A stretch of DNA of 64,000 nt from UJ101 sp965262705 (GTDB lineage Bacteria > Bacteroidota > Bacteroidia > Flavobacteriales > UJ101), in contig OZ253556.1 in the NCBI GenBank assembly GCA_965262705.1, positions 930,001-994,000 of the forward strand. Reading direction: 5' to 3'. A program made the translations under genes and the position numbers. This document shows, piece by piece, positions 52,601 through 61,169 of this stretch. Below the pieces are notes generated by a model. The model worked only from the letters and a program-made list of their open reading frames with translations. It was not told the DNA's origin and did not search any database. How positions within the stretch are numbered: position 1 is the first letter of the stretch; each line of letters starts with the position of its first letter.

Positions 52601-53331
52601 TCTTCTAGTAATTTTTTATTAATCCCTAAAATATTTTCTTTTTTATATTGTTCAATAAATAATTTAGTAAAATGGTTACTTCCATATAATTTATGCTTTT
52701 TCAATGAGGTTTTAATATCTATTTTTAAGTATTCTTTTAGCATAATCTTTGCCAGAGGAAGATAAGAGAAATGCCATGGTTCATATTTAAATCCTTTGCG
52801 TTTAGGATTATTTGTATACACTTCATAAAATCCATAACGATTCGCATTTTCTGTTAACCATTGTTTAAAATCAGCATATATACCCTTTTTTTCAAAATGC
52901 TTAGCTTCTAAGGGATCGGAAGGCGTGGACTTACCAGCATCAATAATATCAAGATCTGTCCCCCAGTGATGCCTTGAAGTCCCCGGTATGGTTGAATACT
53001 CAATTATTTTTTTAATCGTATCTTCCGGAGAAAGCCCCTGCGAACTGTATTTTTTGTATTTTCTTGTCCAAATACGTTTTTGATGTCCATAAGATCGAAA
53101 ACCAGAAACCACACGTATATCAAATCCTGCTTTTGAAGCATCATTTTTCATGAGCAAAAAATGCTCCCCCGGTTCTTTTCTTAATCGAATTTCGTTGTTG
53201 ATAAGAGGGATTTTAACCAATCCCATTAATTCTTTTTCCGAATAAATAGAAAAATAAGGAATAACTGGCTGAGAAGCACGTAATCCAAAAATTCCCATCG
53301 AAACTTGTTTTATAAACTGTTCCCGGTTCAT
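52597..53331 (-). CDS. D-alanyl-D-alanine carboxypeptidase, M15 (VanY/LdcB-like)
   Basis: This 244-residue protein has the M15 zinc motifs: VVSGFRSYGHQKRIWTRKY near residue 75, TSRHHWGTDLDIIDAG (SxHxxGxAxD) near 118 and FKYEPWHFSYL (ExWH) near 196. Such enzymes trim D-Ala or L,D-peptides from peptidoglycan. The N-terminus (REQFIKQVSMGIFGLRASQP) may be a twin-arginine-free anchor or poor signal peptide, so location is not certain. It is the first gene of an operon with two S41 proteases; a link to cell-wall protein turnover is inferred. Confidence 0.9.
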   Translation of the reverse strand: MNREQFIKQVSMGIFGLRASQPVIPYFSIYSEKELMGLVKIPLINNEIRLRKEPGEHFLLMKNDASKAGFDIRVVSGFRSYGHQKRIWTRKYKKYSSQGLSPEDTIKKIIEYSTIPGTSRHHWGTDLDIIDAGKSTPSDPLEAKHFEKKGIYADFKQWLTENANRYGFYEVYTNNPKRKGFKYEPWHFSYLPLAKIMLKEYLKIDIKTSLKKHKLYGSNHFTKLFIEQYKKENILGINKKLLEE

Positions 53332-53498
53332 AAAAAGAAATTAGTTACAAATATATAAAATAATCTTGGAATGCTCCATGGTATAGCTTAAAGTCAATAG
53401 ATAAAATCTATTATTATTTAAATATTTTATAATCAATTATTTATATTCATTTTAATTCTTTTATATATTTTATACATAAAAAATGTTTTATTACGCTA

Positions 53499-53506
53499 TA
53501 AATTTG
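53499..53506 (+). promoter_or_regulatory. Predicted -7 box of the rlpA gene
   Basis: TAAATTTG fits TAnnTTTG and lies 19 bp before the ATG, in a very AT-rich divergent region (53332-53525) that also serves the M15 operon. Confidence 0.45.
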
Positions 53507-53525
53507 CATTTTTAAAAGACTAGCT

Positions 53526-53951
53526 ATGAAAATAATTTTTATTTTTATAATTTTTATCTTTTCTTCTTTTATATCGGTTGAAAAATATGAGTCTAATCTT
53601 TTTTATAAATCGAATATAGAAATAAAAAATCCTGCAAAGGAAAAAATAGTACGTGCTTCATGGTATGGACCTGGGTTTCAAGGTAAAAAGACTGCTAATG
53701 GTGAATATTACGATATGAACAGCCTAACCGCAGCGCATAAGACGCTCTGTTTCGGCACGATGGTTAAAATAGCCAACATAGAAAATGGAAAAAGTATAAT
53801 TGTTAAAATTAATGACCGCGGACCCTACGTTGCCGGTAGAGATTTTGATTTGAGTAAAGCTGCCTTTGCTAAGATTGCATCCATTAAAACGGGGGTGATT
53901 CGAATTAAATATGAAATATTAAATAATAGCCCCTTGCAAAAAGTACTTTAA
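53526..53951 (+). CDS. RlpA-like septal ring lytic transglycosylase family protein
   Basis: This 141-residue protein has a signal peptide (MKIIFIFIIFIFSSFISVEK) and one double-psi beta-barrel domain: VRASWYGPGFQGKKTANGEY near 42, LTAAHKTLCFGTMVKIAN near 66, and VKINDRGPYVAGRDFDLSKA near 96. The conserved Asp of DRGPY matches the catalytic region of RlpA, which cuts glycan strands lacking stem peptides at the septum. The SPOR domain often found at the C-terminus is absent. It is a single gene with a short repeat element directly at its 3' end. Confidence 0.92.
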   Translation: MKIIFIFIIFIFSSFISVEKYESNLFYKSNIEIKNPAKEKIVRASWYGPGFQGKKTANGEYYDMNSLTAAHKTLCFGTMVKIANIENGKSIIVKINDRGPYVAGRDFDLSKAAFAKIASIKTGVIRIKYEILNNSPLQKVL

Positions 53952-53982
53952 CAACTGCAAGTCATTGTAAGCTAAAGGGCTA
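53933..53982. repeat. Short inverted-repeat element at the rlpA stop
   Basis: CCCTTGCAAAAAGTACTTTA, ACAACTGCAAGTCATTGTAA and GCTAAAGGG form the reverse form of the short element family. It overlaps the end of the rlpA gene (stop at 53949-53951), the same placement as at rpmA. Confidence 0.6.
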
Positions 53983-54048
53983 AATAAATTATACGAATTT
54001 TTCCTGAGGATGCTGAAAAACCTGATATGAAAAACCTGAAAAGATGAT

Positions 54049-54732
54049 TTAAATCATCTCTTTGTCAGCAAAACTCATATAGTCATCCTGTGCGATAATT
54101 AGATGGTCAAGCAATTTAATATCCATTATTTTACCTGCATTTTGTATCTTTTGTGTTACACATTTATCGGGCTCACTCGGATTCAGATTGCCTGTGGGAT
54201 GATTATGCGCCAGAATAATATGAGTAGCATTGACTTCCAGCGCGTATTTAAAGATTTTTCGTATATCAACTAATGTCTGTGTAAAGCCTCCTGAGGAGAT
54301 CATTTTCTGTTGCAATACCTGTAAACGATGGTCGAGATATAACACCCAAAATTGCTCTTCAATTAAGTCGGAAAGTAATGGAGAAAAAAGGCGAAAAATA
54401 TCCCGGCTACAAGTGATTCTCTTTTGTTCTTCTGCCGATTCTAATAATCTTCTTCTCCCTAGCTCTAAAGCAGTAATAATCGTAACTGCCTTTGCTTTTC
54501 CAACGCCGTGAAACTGACATAAATCACTTACTGAAAGCCGCCCTAATTTATGTAAATTATATTTAACGGTATTTAAAATCCGTTTAGATAGAGCCACAGC
54601 AGACTCTTCTTTTGAACCAGAACCAATTAAAATAGCCAGCAATTCTGCTTTAGAAAGACTTTCTTTTCCTTTCAATAATAGTTTCTCTCTTGGTCGATCA
54701 TCTACCGACCAGTATTTTATACTATTCTTCAT
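54049..54732 (-). CDS. radC: RadC-family JAB-domain protein
   Basis: This 227-residue protein combines an N-terminal helix-hairpin-helix part (DRPREKLLLKGKESLSKAEL, GKAKAVTIITALELGRR) and the MPN/JAB metal site ILAHNHPTGNLNPSEPDKCV near residue 172. The name RadC is historical; a DNA-repair function has been questioned and the true role of the family is unclear. It is complete and of usual length. It stands alone, with a divergent gap before glyS that contains a MITE. Confidence 0.93.
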   Translation of the reverse strand: MKNSIKYWSVDDRPREKLLLKGKESLSKAELLAILIGSGSKEESAVALSKRILNTVKYNLHKLGRLSVSDLCQFHGVGKAKAVTIITALELGRRRLLESAEEQKRITCSRDIFRLFSPLLSDLIEEQFWVLYLDHRLQVLQQKMISSGGFTQTLVDIRKIFKYALEVNATHIILAHNHPTGNLNPSEPDKCVTQKIQNAGKIMDIKLLDHLIIAQDDYMSFADKEMI

Positions 54733-54784
54733 AACGCACAGAATTCATTATTTGAGACCTTTGCAACATAGAAAAATATAAGCT

Positions 54785-54971
54785 GAGACCGTTGCAAAAA
54801 GCACTTTAGCAAAAAAATGCTTGTATTGAGTTTGCCGAAATGCAACGCCCGAAAAAAATTAAACGCCGGATCAACCTAATGGTTGTGAAGATTTTAATTT
54901 TTTGAGAAGGAAGCAGTTTGAAGCTAAATGCTTTCTTTTTCATACTTTATTATTTGTTCTGCAACGGTCTC
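54785..54971 (-). repeat. MITE copy, orientation B
   Basis: Tips GAGACCGTTGCAAAAAGCAC and GTTCTGCAACGGTCTC; flanks AAGCT and AAACT (5 bp, one mismatch). It has the TGCTTGTATTGAGTTTGCCG insert seen in several other copies. Confidence 0.9.
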
Positions 54972-54991
54972 AAACTGAAAGACGATTATAT

Positions 54992-56530
54992 TTATTGCCT
55001 CAAAAGATTCTTCATATTTACTTCTTTATCAATTATTGAAGACAGTTGAGAAAAGGCGACCCTTTTTTGTTCCATTGTATCCCGAAAACGAACGGTTGCA
55101 CACCGGTCTTCTAATGATTGATGATCAATAGTAATACAAAAGGGCGTCCCGATAGCATCATGACGCCTGTATCTTTTCCCTATAGAATCTTTTTCCTCAT
55201 AACGGATATGATAATCAGGTTTCAAATCATCATGCAATTTTCTTGATAGCATAATTAATTCCTCTTTTTTGACTAATGGAAGTATAGCCGCTTTAAAGGG
55301 AGATAATGCCGGAGGGAAACTCAATAGGTTACGAGAAGTACCATCTTTTAAATTTTCCTGTTTCAACGAACTAGCCAGCACGGCTAAAAACATACGATCC
55401 AGACCCAGGGAAGTTTCCACTACATACGGAGTATAACTTTTATTAAGCTCAGAATCAAAATAACTTATCTTTTTTCCTGAATACTGCTGATGACGAGATA
55501 AGTCAAAGTCTGTTCGCGAGTGGATCCCCTCTAATTCCTTAAACCCGAAAGGAAATTCAAATTCAATATCAGTCGCCGCGTTGGCATAATGTGCTAAATT
55601 CTTATGGTCATGAAATCGGTATCTACTCTCTCCTAAACCTAAAGCTTTATGCCATTTTAAACGCTTATCTTTCCATTGGTTATACTCCTCAATCTCTTTT
55701 CCCGGGCGAACAAAATACTGCATTTCCATTTGCTCAAATTCTCGCATACGAAAAATAAATTGACGCGCAATAATTTCATTTCGAAAGGCTTTTCCTATTT
55801 GTGCTATCCCAAAAGGAATTTTCAAACGACCGGTTTTTTGAACATTTAAAAAATTTATAAAAATTCCCTGAGCGGTTTCCGGGCGTAGGTATAGATCCAT
55901 TGTTGAATCAAGTGAAGCGCCAATTTTCGTTCCGAACATTAAGTTAAATTGCCTGACCTCCGTCCAATCTTTCGACCCTGTTTCAGGATCGGCAATTTCC
56001 AATTCAAGGATTAAGTTTTTGATGGCAATTAAATCCTCATCTTTCAGGTATTTTTGCAATCGTTCCAGGATGACTTTCTTTTGCTCACGGTATTTTAATA
56101 CTTTAGGATTAGTGGTTTCAAACTGTTGCAAATTGAAACTTTCGCCAAAACGTTTTTGTGCTTTTTGAATTTCTTTTTGTGCTTTTTTCTCTAATTTATC
56201 GGCAAAACTTTCTACCAGAAAATCTGCACGATAACGTTTTTTAGAATGCTTATTATCTATCAAAGGGTCATTGAAGGCATCTACATGTCCTGATGCTTTC
56301 CATACAGTGGGGTGCATAAATATGGCAGAATCTAAACCGACAACATTCTCATGCATTTGTACCATTGACTTCCACCAATATTGCTTGATGTTATTTCGCA
56401 ATTCAACCCCGTTTTGACCGTAATCATAAATAGCACCCAGTCCGTCATAAAGTTCGCTTGAGGGAAAAACAAAGCCATACTCTTTAGCATGTGCTATTAT
56501 ACTTTTGAAGTCAATCTCTTGATTTATCAT
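54992..56530 (-). CDS. glyS: Glycine--tRNA ligase (alpha2 type)
   Basis: GlyRS charges tRNA-Gly. The 512-residue protein is the single-chain, eukaryote-like alpha2 form: FVFPSSELYDGLGAIYDYGQ near residue 20, MFGTKIG and LRPETAQGIFINFLNVQKTG near 214 (motif 2 region), FRNEIIARQFIFRMREFEQM near 257, VETSLGLDRMFLAVLASSLK near 373 (motif 3), and an anticodon domain with DDLKPDYHIRYEEKDSIGKR and YRRHDAIGTPFCITID near 440. The normal insertion and length are present. It is a single gene on the minus strand. Confidence 0.97.
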   Translation of the reverse strand: MINQEIDFKSIIAHAKEYGFVFPSSELYDGLGAIYDYGQNGVELRNNIKQYWWKSMVQMHENVVGLDSAIFMHPTVWKASGHVDAFNDPLIDNKHSKKRYRADFLVESFADKLEKKAQKEIQKAQKRFGESFNLQQFETTNPKVLKYREQKKVILERLQKYLKDEDLIAIKNLILELEIADPETGSKDWTEVRQFNLMFGTKIGASLDSTMDLYLRPETAQGIFINFLNVQKTGRLKIPFGIAQIGKAFRNEIIARQFIFRMREFEQMEMQYFVRPGKEIEEYNQWKDKRLKWHKALGLGESRYRFHDHKNLAHYANAATDIEFEFPFGFKELEGIHSRTDFDLSRHQQYSGKKISYFDSELNKSYTPYVVETSLGLDRMFLAVLASSLKQENLKDGTSRNLLSFPPALSPFKAAILPLVKKEELIMLSRKLHDDLKPDYHIRYEEKDSIGKRYRRHDAIGTPFCITIDHQSLEDRCATVRFRDTMEQKRVAFSQLSSIIDKEVNMKNLLRQ

Positions 56531-56609
56531 ATATATTAAGTTTCTGCCAAAGATAATAGCTTCTTAAAAAAGCGAAATAAAAAAATAGAGCATTGAATAG
56601 CCAATAATT

Positions 56610-57659
56610 TTACAGAATCAACATAACGTCACCATAGGAATAAAACTTATATTTTTTCTTTATAGCCTGTGCATAAGCCTTTTTCATTAATTTATGCCCC
56701 ATAAAGGCAGAAATCATCATTGATAAAGTCGATCTGGGAATGTGAAAATTAGTAATCATGGCGTTAGCAATGCTAAAATCGTAGGGCGGATAAATAAATT
56801 TATTGCTCCATCCCTCGAAGGGATTAAGTTCTCCGGCAGCCGAAACGGAACTTTCAATAGACCGCATAGAAGTTGTCCCGATAGCGCAAACACGTTTTTT
56901 TTCTCTTTTCGCTTTATTCACTATTTCTGCAGTCTCATTTGGAATAAAAATCTGTTCAGAATCCATTTTATGTTTAGAAATATCCTCTACTTCTACCGGA
57001 TTGAAAGTACCCAATCCTACATGTAGCGTTAATTCAGCAAATATTACTCCTTTTATTTCCAGATGCTTAATTAAGTGCTTAGAAAAATGGAGCCCTGCCG
57101 TAGGAGCAGCTACCGAGCCTTCATGCTTGGCATAAATGGTTTGGTAACGTTCAGCGTCTAATTTTTCTGCCTTCCGCTTGAAATATTTTGGGAGAGGGGT
57201 CTCCCCTAATTCATGTAGTTTTTTTTTGAAATCTTTATAAGAAGCGTCATATAAAAATCGTAATGTTCTCCCTCTGGAAGTTGTATTATCAACCACTTCA
57301 GCAGTCATTTTTTCGTCTTTTCCAAAGAAAAGTTTATTTCCGATTCTTATCTTTCGTGCAGGGTCGACCAAAACATCCCAAAGATAGTTAGCTTTATCTA
57401 ATTCTCTCAAAAGAAAAACTTCAATTCTGGCTCCTGTCTTTTCTTTTTTTCCATATAATCTTGCAGGAAAAACCTTCGTATTATTTCTAATTAAAACGTC
57501 GTCTTGATCAAAATAATTTATCAAATCTTTAAATTTCCTATGCTCAATTTTTCCTGTATCTCTATGCACTACCATTAATTTACAACCATCTCGCTCTTTT
57601 GAAGGATATTCTGCTAATAAATTGTCTGAAAGTTCAAAATCAAAATCAGAGGTTTTCAT
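56610..57659 (-). CDS. queA: tRNA preQ1(34) S-adenosylmethionine ribosyltransferase-isomerase QueA
   Basis: QueA transfers the ribosyl part of AdoMet to preQ1 in the anticodon, the penultimate step of queuosine synthesis. I start at ATG 57659 (MKTSDFDFELSDNLLAEYPS), giving 349 residues; TTG at 57683 extends it without support. Typical blocks are DVLIRNNTKVFPARLYGKKE near 60, SVAAPTAGLHFSKHLIKHLE near 182, LHVGLGTFNPVEVEDISKHK near 209 and MITNFHIPRSTLSMMISAFM near 304. No other queuosine gene is near. It is followed upstream by a MITE. Confidence 0.96.
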   Translation of the reverse strand: MKTSDFDFELSDNLLAEYPSKERDGCKLMVVHRDTGKIEHRKFKDLINYFDQDDVLIRNNTKVFPARLYGKKEKTGARIEVFLLRELDKANYLWDVLVDPARKIRIGNKLFFGKDEKMTAEVVDNTTSRGRTLRFLYDASYKDFKKKLHELGETPLPKYFKRKAEKLDAERYQTIYAKHEGSVAAPTAGLHFSKHLIKHLEIKGVIFAELTLHVGLGTFNPVEVEDISKHKMDSEQIFIPNETAEIVNKAKREKKRVCAIGTTSMRSIESSVSAAGELNPFEGWSNKFIYPPYDFSIANAMITNFHIPRSTLSMMISAFMGHKLMKKAYAQAIKKKYKFYSYGDVMLIL

Positions 57660-57777
57660 ATATTTTTCTTTTAAAAGATGCAAATATACAATCTAAGATA
57701 ACGCTTTGTCAAGTTATTTCAGCAAAAATTTTATCCCGAACCTTTAGCTTGGACTAATTTGCAGCGGATAGAGTGCT

Positions 57778-57963
57778 GAGACCGTTGCAAAAAGCACTTT
57801 AGCAAAAAAATGCAACGCCCGAGGAACTGCAAGTCAGCGTAAGCTAAAATTAAATACCGGAGCAACCTAATGGGTGTGGAGGATTTTAATTTTTTAAGAA
57901 GGAAGCCGTTTGAAGTTAGATGATTTCTTTTTCATGCTTTTTTATATGTTCTGCAACGGTCTC
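57778..57963 (-). repeat. MITE copy, orientation B, joined to an IS5 fragment
   Basis: Tips GAGACCGTTGCAAAAAGCAC and GTTCTGCAACGGTCTC. It contains AACTGCAAGTCAGCGTAAGC. Left flank is GTGCT (57773-57777); the right flank is transposase sequence (GTATTATTATGGGG), so no local target duplication exists. GTGCT recurs right of the MITE at 58961-59124. Confidence 0.88.
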
Positions 57964-58560
57964 GTATTATTATGGGGATAAAAAGCATTATGTTCCCGAT
58001 GAAGAAGGTCTGGTACTTGGAGTAGTAAGCACGAAAGCAAGTGTAAACGAGGGAGAGCAATTTGCAGGAGGTTTTAGCGTCTGCAGACCTGCCATCGGGG
58101 GTTCCCTTAAAAGCGGATAAGGGCTATGAATCAGAGAAAAATGCGAGTTTGTTAAACAAGAGAAAGTTGAAGAATCATCTACTGAAGAAAGCGAAAAGGG
58201 GAAAGCCATTAACCGATTATCAGAAGAAGTTCAATAAACGAATAGGGGAAACAAGCTTTAAAATAGAACGGACATTCGGAAGTATAAAGCGATGGTTTTC
58301 AGCCGGGGTGGCAAGATATAGCGGGATAGCAAAGATGCATACGCAAAACCTGATGGAGGCGATCGGGTATAATTTATATCGAAGTCCGGCGCTACTGGCG
58401 TCTAATCGTTAAAAATAGAGGAAAACAAGAGGAGAAAGGAGTATTGATCGTCAATAAATCCATGAAAAAACAGAGAAAAACCTATCAATAAGTCAGTAGG
58501 TGAAAGAAAAAACGAAAAAACAAAGATTATAGACCCCATTTAAACTTTTTGCAATGGTCT
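57964..58560 (+). mobile_element. 3' half of the IS5-like element
   Basis: Starting directly at the MITE edge, the sequence continues from YYYGDKKHYVPDEEGLVLGV to the end of the transposase (58062-58412, ending RTFGSIKRWFSAGVARYSGI then MHTQNLMEAIGYNLYRSPAL), with a frameshift near 58050, and finishes with the right tip at 58549-58560 (TTTTTGCAATGGTCT). It lacks the REP unit that splits the copy at 6581, so it shows the original sequence there. The 5' half and left tip are missing. Confidence 0.88.
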
Positions 58561-58680
58561 TATTTTCTAACATAACAGGAATATAAACTTAATAAATTAT
58601 GATATAAAAAAATACTTTTTACCTTTTCAAAAAGGGCGCTATACTATATCAAATTAAATGAAAAAAAATTATCAATTCAC

Positions 58681-58916
58681 GCAGCAAAATTTATCACTTG
58701 ATGAAAATATTTTTTTTAACTGACGCAGCAAAACTTATCACTTGATGAAAATATTTTTTTTAACTGACGCAGCAAAATTTATCACTTGATGAAAATATTT
58801 TTTTTAACTGACGCAGCAAAATTTATCACTTGATGAAAATATTTTTTTTAACTGACGCAGCAAAACTTATCACTTGATGAAAATATTTCTTTAACTGACG
58901 CAGCAAAATTTATCAT
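58681..58916 (+). repeat. Tandem repeat, five 44-bp units plus a partial
   Basis: Five almost identical 44-bp units, each starting GCAGCAAAATTTATCACTTG and ending with a T-run then AACTGAC, and a truncated sixth (GCAGCAAAATTTATCAT). The last full unit is a base shorter in the T-run. The repeats are contiguous with no unique spacers, so it is not CRISPR. A GCATTT-type MITE follows after about 45 bp. Confidence 0.95.
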
Positions 58917-58960
58917 TAATGCGCATTTGAGTGCTGAATGGTTATCTTTATTCAAGATAT

Positions 58961-59124
58961 GAGACCGTTGCAAAAAGCACGCTAACAAAAAAATGTAACG
59001 CCCGATAAAAATTAAACACCAGAGCAACCTTTTGGGTGTGGAGGATTTTAATTCTTTGAGAAGGGCGCCGTTTGAAGTGAGATGCTTTTTTTTCATACTT
59101 TTTTATGTGTTTTGCAACGGTCTC
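58961..59124 (-). repeat. MITE copy, orientation B
   Basis: Tips GAGACCGTTGCAAAAAGCAC and GTGTTTTGCAACGGTCTC; 164 bp. Left flank AGATAT and right flank GTGCT differ; the GTGCT matches the left flank of the MITE at 57778. Confidence 0.92.
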
Positions 59125-59174
59125 GTGCTTTTTGCAACTGAACTGAAGGTCAGCGCAAGCTAAAGGTCTCTCCA

Positions 59175-59903
59175 TCAGATTGAACCCTGTTTAGTATAAA
59201 TGCAAAAGATACAAGGCCGCTTGCGAAAAGAGATTTTCTCTCTTCTCCATTTAATAATACACTGCGTTTTAATATATTCCTGTGGTTGAGTAATATCGCA
59301 TGCGATGGTGAGTAGTGTATTGAGAGCGCACTGCATTAAAATATCTGCTATCAGTTGGTCATTACGATACGGAGTTTCCATAAAAATCTGTGTCTGATTG
59401 AATCGATGAGCACGAGCTTCAAGTTCTTTTATTGATTTCTTCCTTTCTTGTTTCTCTATAGGAAGATAGCCGTTAAAGGCAAAATTCTGACCGTTCATCC
59501 CAGAAGACATAAGGGCTAATAGAATAGAAGATGGTCCTACCAACGGACGTACTAACACATTCTTTTGATGGGCTAGCAAAACAATTTCGGCACCGGGGTC
59601 TGCCACTGCGGGAGCGCCGGCATCTGAAATAAGCCCTATAGAATGCCCGTTTTTAACAGGTTCAAAGTATGAATCATAAAACTGACGGTCAATATGCTTA
59701 TTAATCGTAAAGAATTTTAACTGCGCCTGCGATTTCTCCGGACAAACTGTTTTAATAAAACGGCGGGCGTTTTTTTCGTTTTCTACAATAAAATAATTGA
59801 GTTGTCGAACCTGTGAAAAAATTTGTTGAGATAATATCTGTGATACATTTTTTTCGCCAAGCATTGTTGGAATCAAAAAAAGTTCTCCGCTGTCACAGGT
59901 CAT
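59175..59903 (-). CDS. RsmI-like SAM-dependent methyltransferase (tetrapyrrole-methylase fold)
   Basis: This 242-residue protein belongs to the RsmI/tetrapyrrole methylase superfamily: GELFLIPTMLGEKNVSQIL at the start, VENEKNARRFIK near 41, IGLISDAGAPAVADPGAEIV near 90 (the AdoMet-pocket GLISDAGTP-type loop), VRPLVGPSSILLALMSSGMN near 117 and FMETPYRNDQLIADIL near 170. RsmI 2'-O-methylates C1402 of 16S rRNA; this shorter, divergent form is common in Bacteroidota and its exact substrate is less certain. Its ATG overlaps the upstream phosphatase stop by 4 bp. Confidence 0.88.
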   Translation of the reverse strand: MTCDSGELFLIPTMLGEKNVSQILSQQIFSQVRQLNYFIVENEKNARRFIKTVCPEKSQAQLKFFTINKHIDRQFYDSYFEPVKNGHSIGLISDAGAPAVADPGAEIVLLAHQKNVLVRPLVGPSSILLALMSSGMNGQNFAFNGYLPIEKQERKKSIKELEARAHRFNQTQIFMETPYRNDQLIADILMQCALNTLLTIACDITQPQEYIKTQCIIKWRREKISFRKRPCIFCIYTKQGSI

Positions 59904-60358
59904 AAAAAATGATTTTCAATAAAATGTTCACATGCGCTATCTAACATTTTATAAACGTTTTCAAAATCACTTCTTTCGCCATAATAAGGGTCAGGAACTT
60001 CCCGCTTCTCGTTTGGGTATTGTTCACTCAAAAATAATCGTATTTTCTTTTTTTCATCTATCGTAGCGGCTTGCGCTATTAAATCCTTATAATTGGAACT
60101 ATCCATAGCAAAGATAACATCAAAATGCTCAAAATCTTTTTTAGAAAATTGACGTGCTCGTTGTGTGGTCAAATCAACGCCGCGTTGCTTAGCCACTTCT
60201 ATGGAACGCTTATCAGGTAATTTTCCTATATGATAAGTAGAAGTGCCCGCAGAATCTACTTCAGCATTTAACTGGTATTTTGTAATTTTTTTTCTCATAA
60301 TCCCCTCTGCCAGAGGAGAACGGCAAATATTACCAAGACAAACCATTAATATTTTCAT
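59900..60358 (-). CDS. Low-molecular-weight protein-tyrosine phosphatase
   Basis: This 152-residue protein is a complete LMW-PTP: the P-loop VCLGNICRSPLAEGIM (C7-x5-R13) at the start, ARQFSKKDFEHFDVIFAMDS near 86, and the general-acid loop EVPDPYYGERSDFENVYKML near 117. It dephosphorylates tyrosine residues, in bacteria often on surface-polysaccharide kinases. It is followed by the RsmI-like gene with an ATGA overlap, so they are co-translated; a functional link between them is not known. Confidence 0.95.
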   Translation of the reverse strand: MKILMVCLGNICRSPLAEGIMRKKITKYQLNAEVDSAGTSTYHIGKLPDKRSIEVAKQRGVDLTTQRARQFSKKDFEHFDVIFAMDSSNYKDLIAQAATIDEKKKIRLFLSEQYPNEKREVPDPYYGERSDFENVYKMLDSACEHFIENHFL

Positions 60359-60387
60359 AAAAAAAATTTTAAAAAGAATAAATATAT

Positions 60388-60443
60388 AAGACCTTTAACC
60401 TTCGCTTACGTGTAGTTGCTAAAGTACTTTTTGCAGCGGTCTC
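60388..60443. repeat. 56-bp short inverted-repeat element, cleanest copy
   Basis: AAGACCTTTAACCTTCGCTT and ACGTGTAGTTGCTAAAGTAC are followed by TTTTTGCAGCGGTCTC. The tips AGACC/GGTCT match the MITE tips and the middle is the second repeat motif, so this looks like a minimal non-autonomous element. It lies in the divergent region between the phosphatase operon and trmD. Confidence 0.7.
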
Positions 60444-60474
60444 ATTTTATGGCCCGAAAGATATTGCATTTTTC

Positions 60475-60482
60475 TATTTTTG
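60475..60482 (+). promoter_or_regulatory. Predicted -7 box of trmD
   Basis: TATTTTTG fits TAnnTTTG and lies 12 bp before the ATG at 60495, implying a very short leader. Confidence 0.5.
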
Positions 60483-60494
60483 CAAAAAAGAATT

Positions 60495-61169
60495 ATGCGG
60501 ATTGACATCATAACAGTACTTCCTGAATTGTTAGAAAGTCCTTTTAGTGCTTCTATAGTAAAACGAGCAATAGATAAGGGATTGGTGGAGGTCTATCTAC
60601 ACGATTTAAGAAAGTACGGATTGAATAAGTATAATCAGGTGGATGATTACCCTTATGGCGGCGGTGCGGGGATGGTGTTGATGTGCGAGCCGTTAGACAA
60701 CGTCATTTCAGATTTAAAGGCATTGCGTACTTACGATGAAATTGTCTATATGACCCCTGACGGTGTGTTGTTGAATCAGGCAATTTCTAATCTTATGTCT
60801 TCAATGGAAAATTTGATGATGATTTGCGGACATTATAAGGGAATCGATCATCGCATTCGAGAGATGCACATTACTCGGGAGATTTCGATTGGAGACTATG
60901 TTTTATCCGGAGGAGAATTAGCCGCCTCAGTGCTTTCAGACAGTATTATTCGATTAATTCCCGGCGTTCTAAACAATGAAACTTCCGCTTTAACCGATTC
61001 TTTTCAAGACGGACTCCTTGCCCCTCCAGTCTATACGCGCCCTGCGCATTACAAAGGTTATCAAGTGCCTGAAGTATTATTATCGGGGGATTTTCCTAAA
61101 ATTGAAGAGTGGCGAATGGAACGATCGATTGAAAGAACACGAAAAAAACGGCCGGATTTGCTGGAATAA
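60495..61169 (+). CDS. trmD: tRNA (guanine-37-N1)-methyltransferase TrmD
   Basis: TrmD makes m1G37 next to the anticodon and prevents frameshifting. I start at ATG 60495 (MRIDIITVLPELLESPFSAS), giving 224 residues; TTG at 60480 is possible but unneeded. It has the VDDYPYGGGAGMVLMCEPLD block near 50, the trefoil-knot motifs MMICGHYKGIDHRI near 110 and ISIGDYVLSGGELA near 130, and the C-terminal PVYTRPAHYKGYQVPEVLLS with GDFPKIEEWR near 180. It is complete. The usual rimM-rplS neighbours are absent. Confidence 0.97.
   Translation: MRIDIITVLPELLESPFSASIVKRAIDKGLVEVYLHDLRKYGLNKYNQVDDYPYGGGAGMVLMCEPLDNVISDLKALRTYDEIVYMTPDGVLLNQAISNLMSSMENLMMICGHYKGIDHRIREMHITREISIGDYVLSGGELAASVLSDSIIRLIPGVLNNETSALTDSFQDGLLAPPVYTRPAHYKGYQVPEVLLSGDFPKIEEWRMERSIERTRKKRPDLLE

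Noticed and set aside
58681..58916. Possible CRISPR array
   Set aside because: The repeats are contiguous and the whole 44-bp unit is repeated, so there are no unique spacers and no cas genes nearby.
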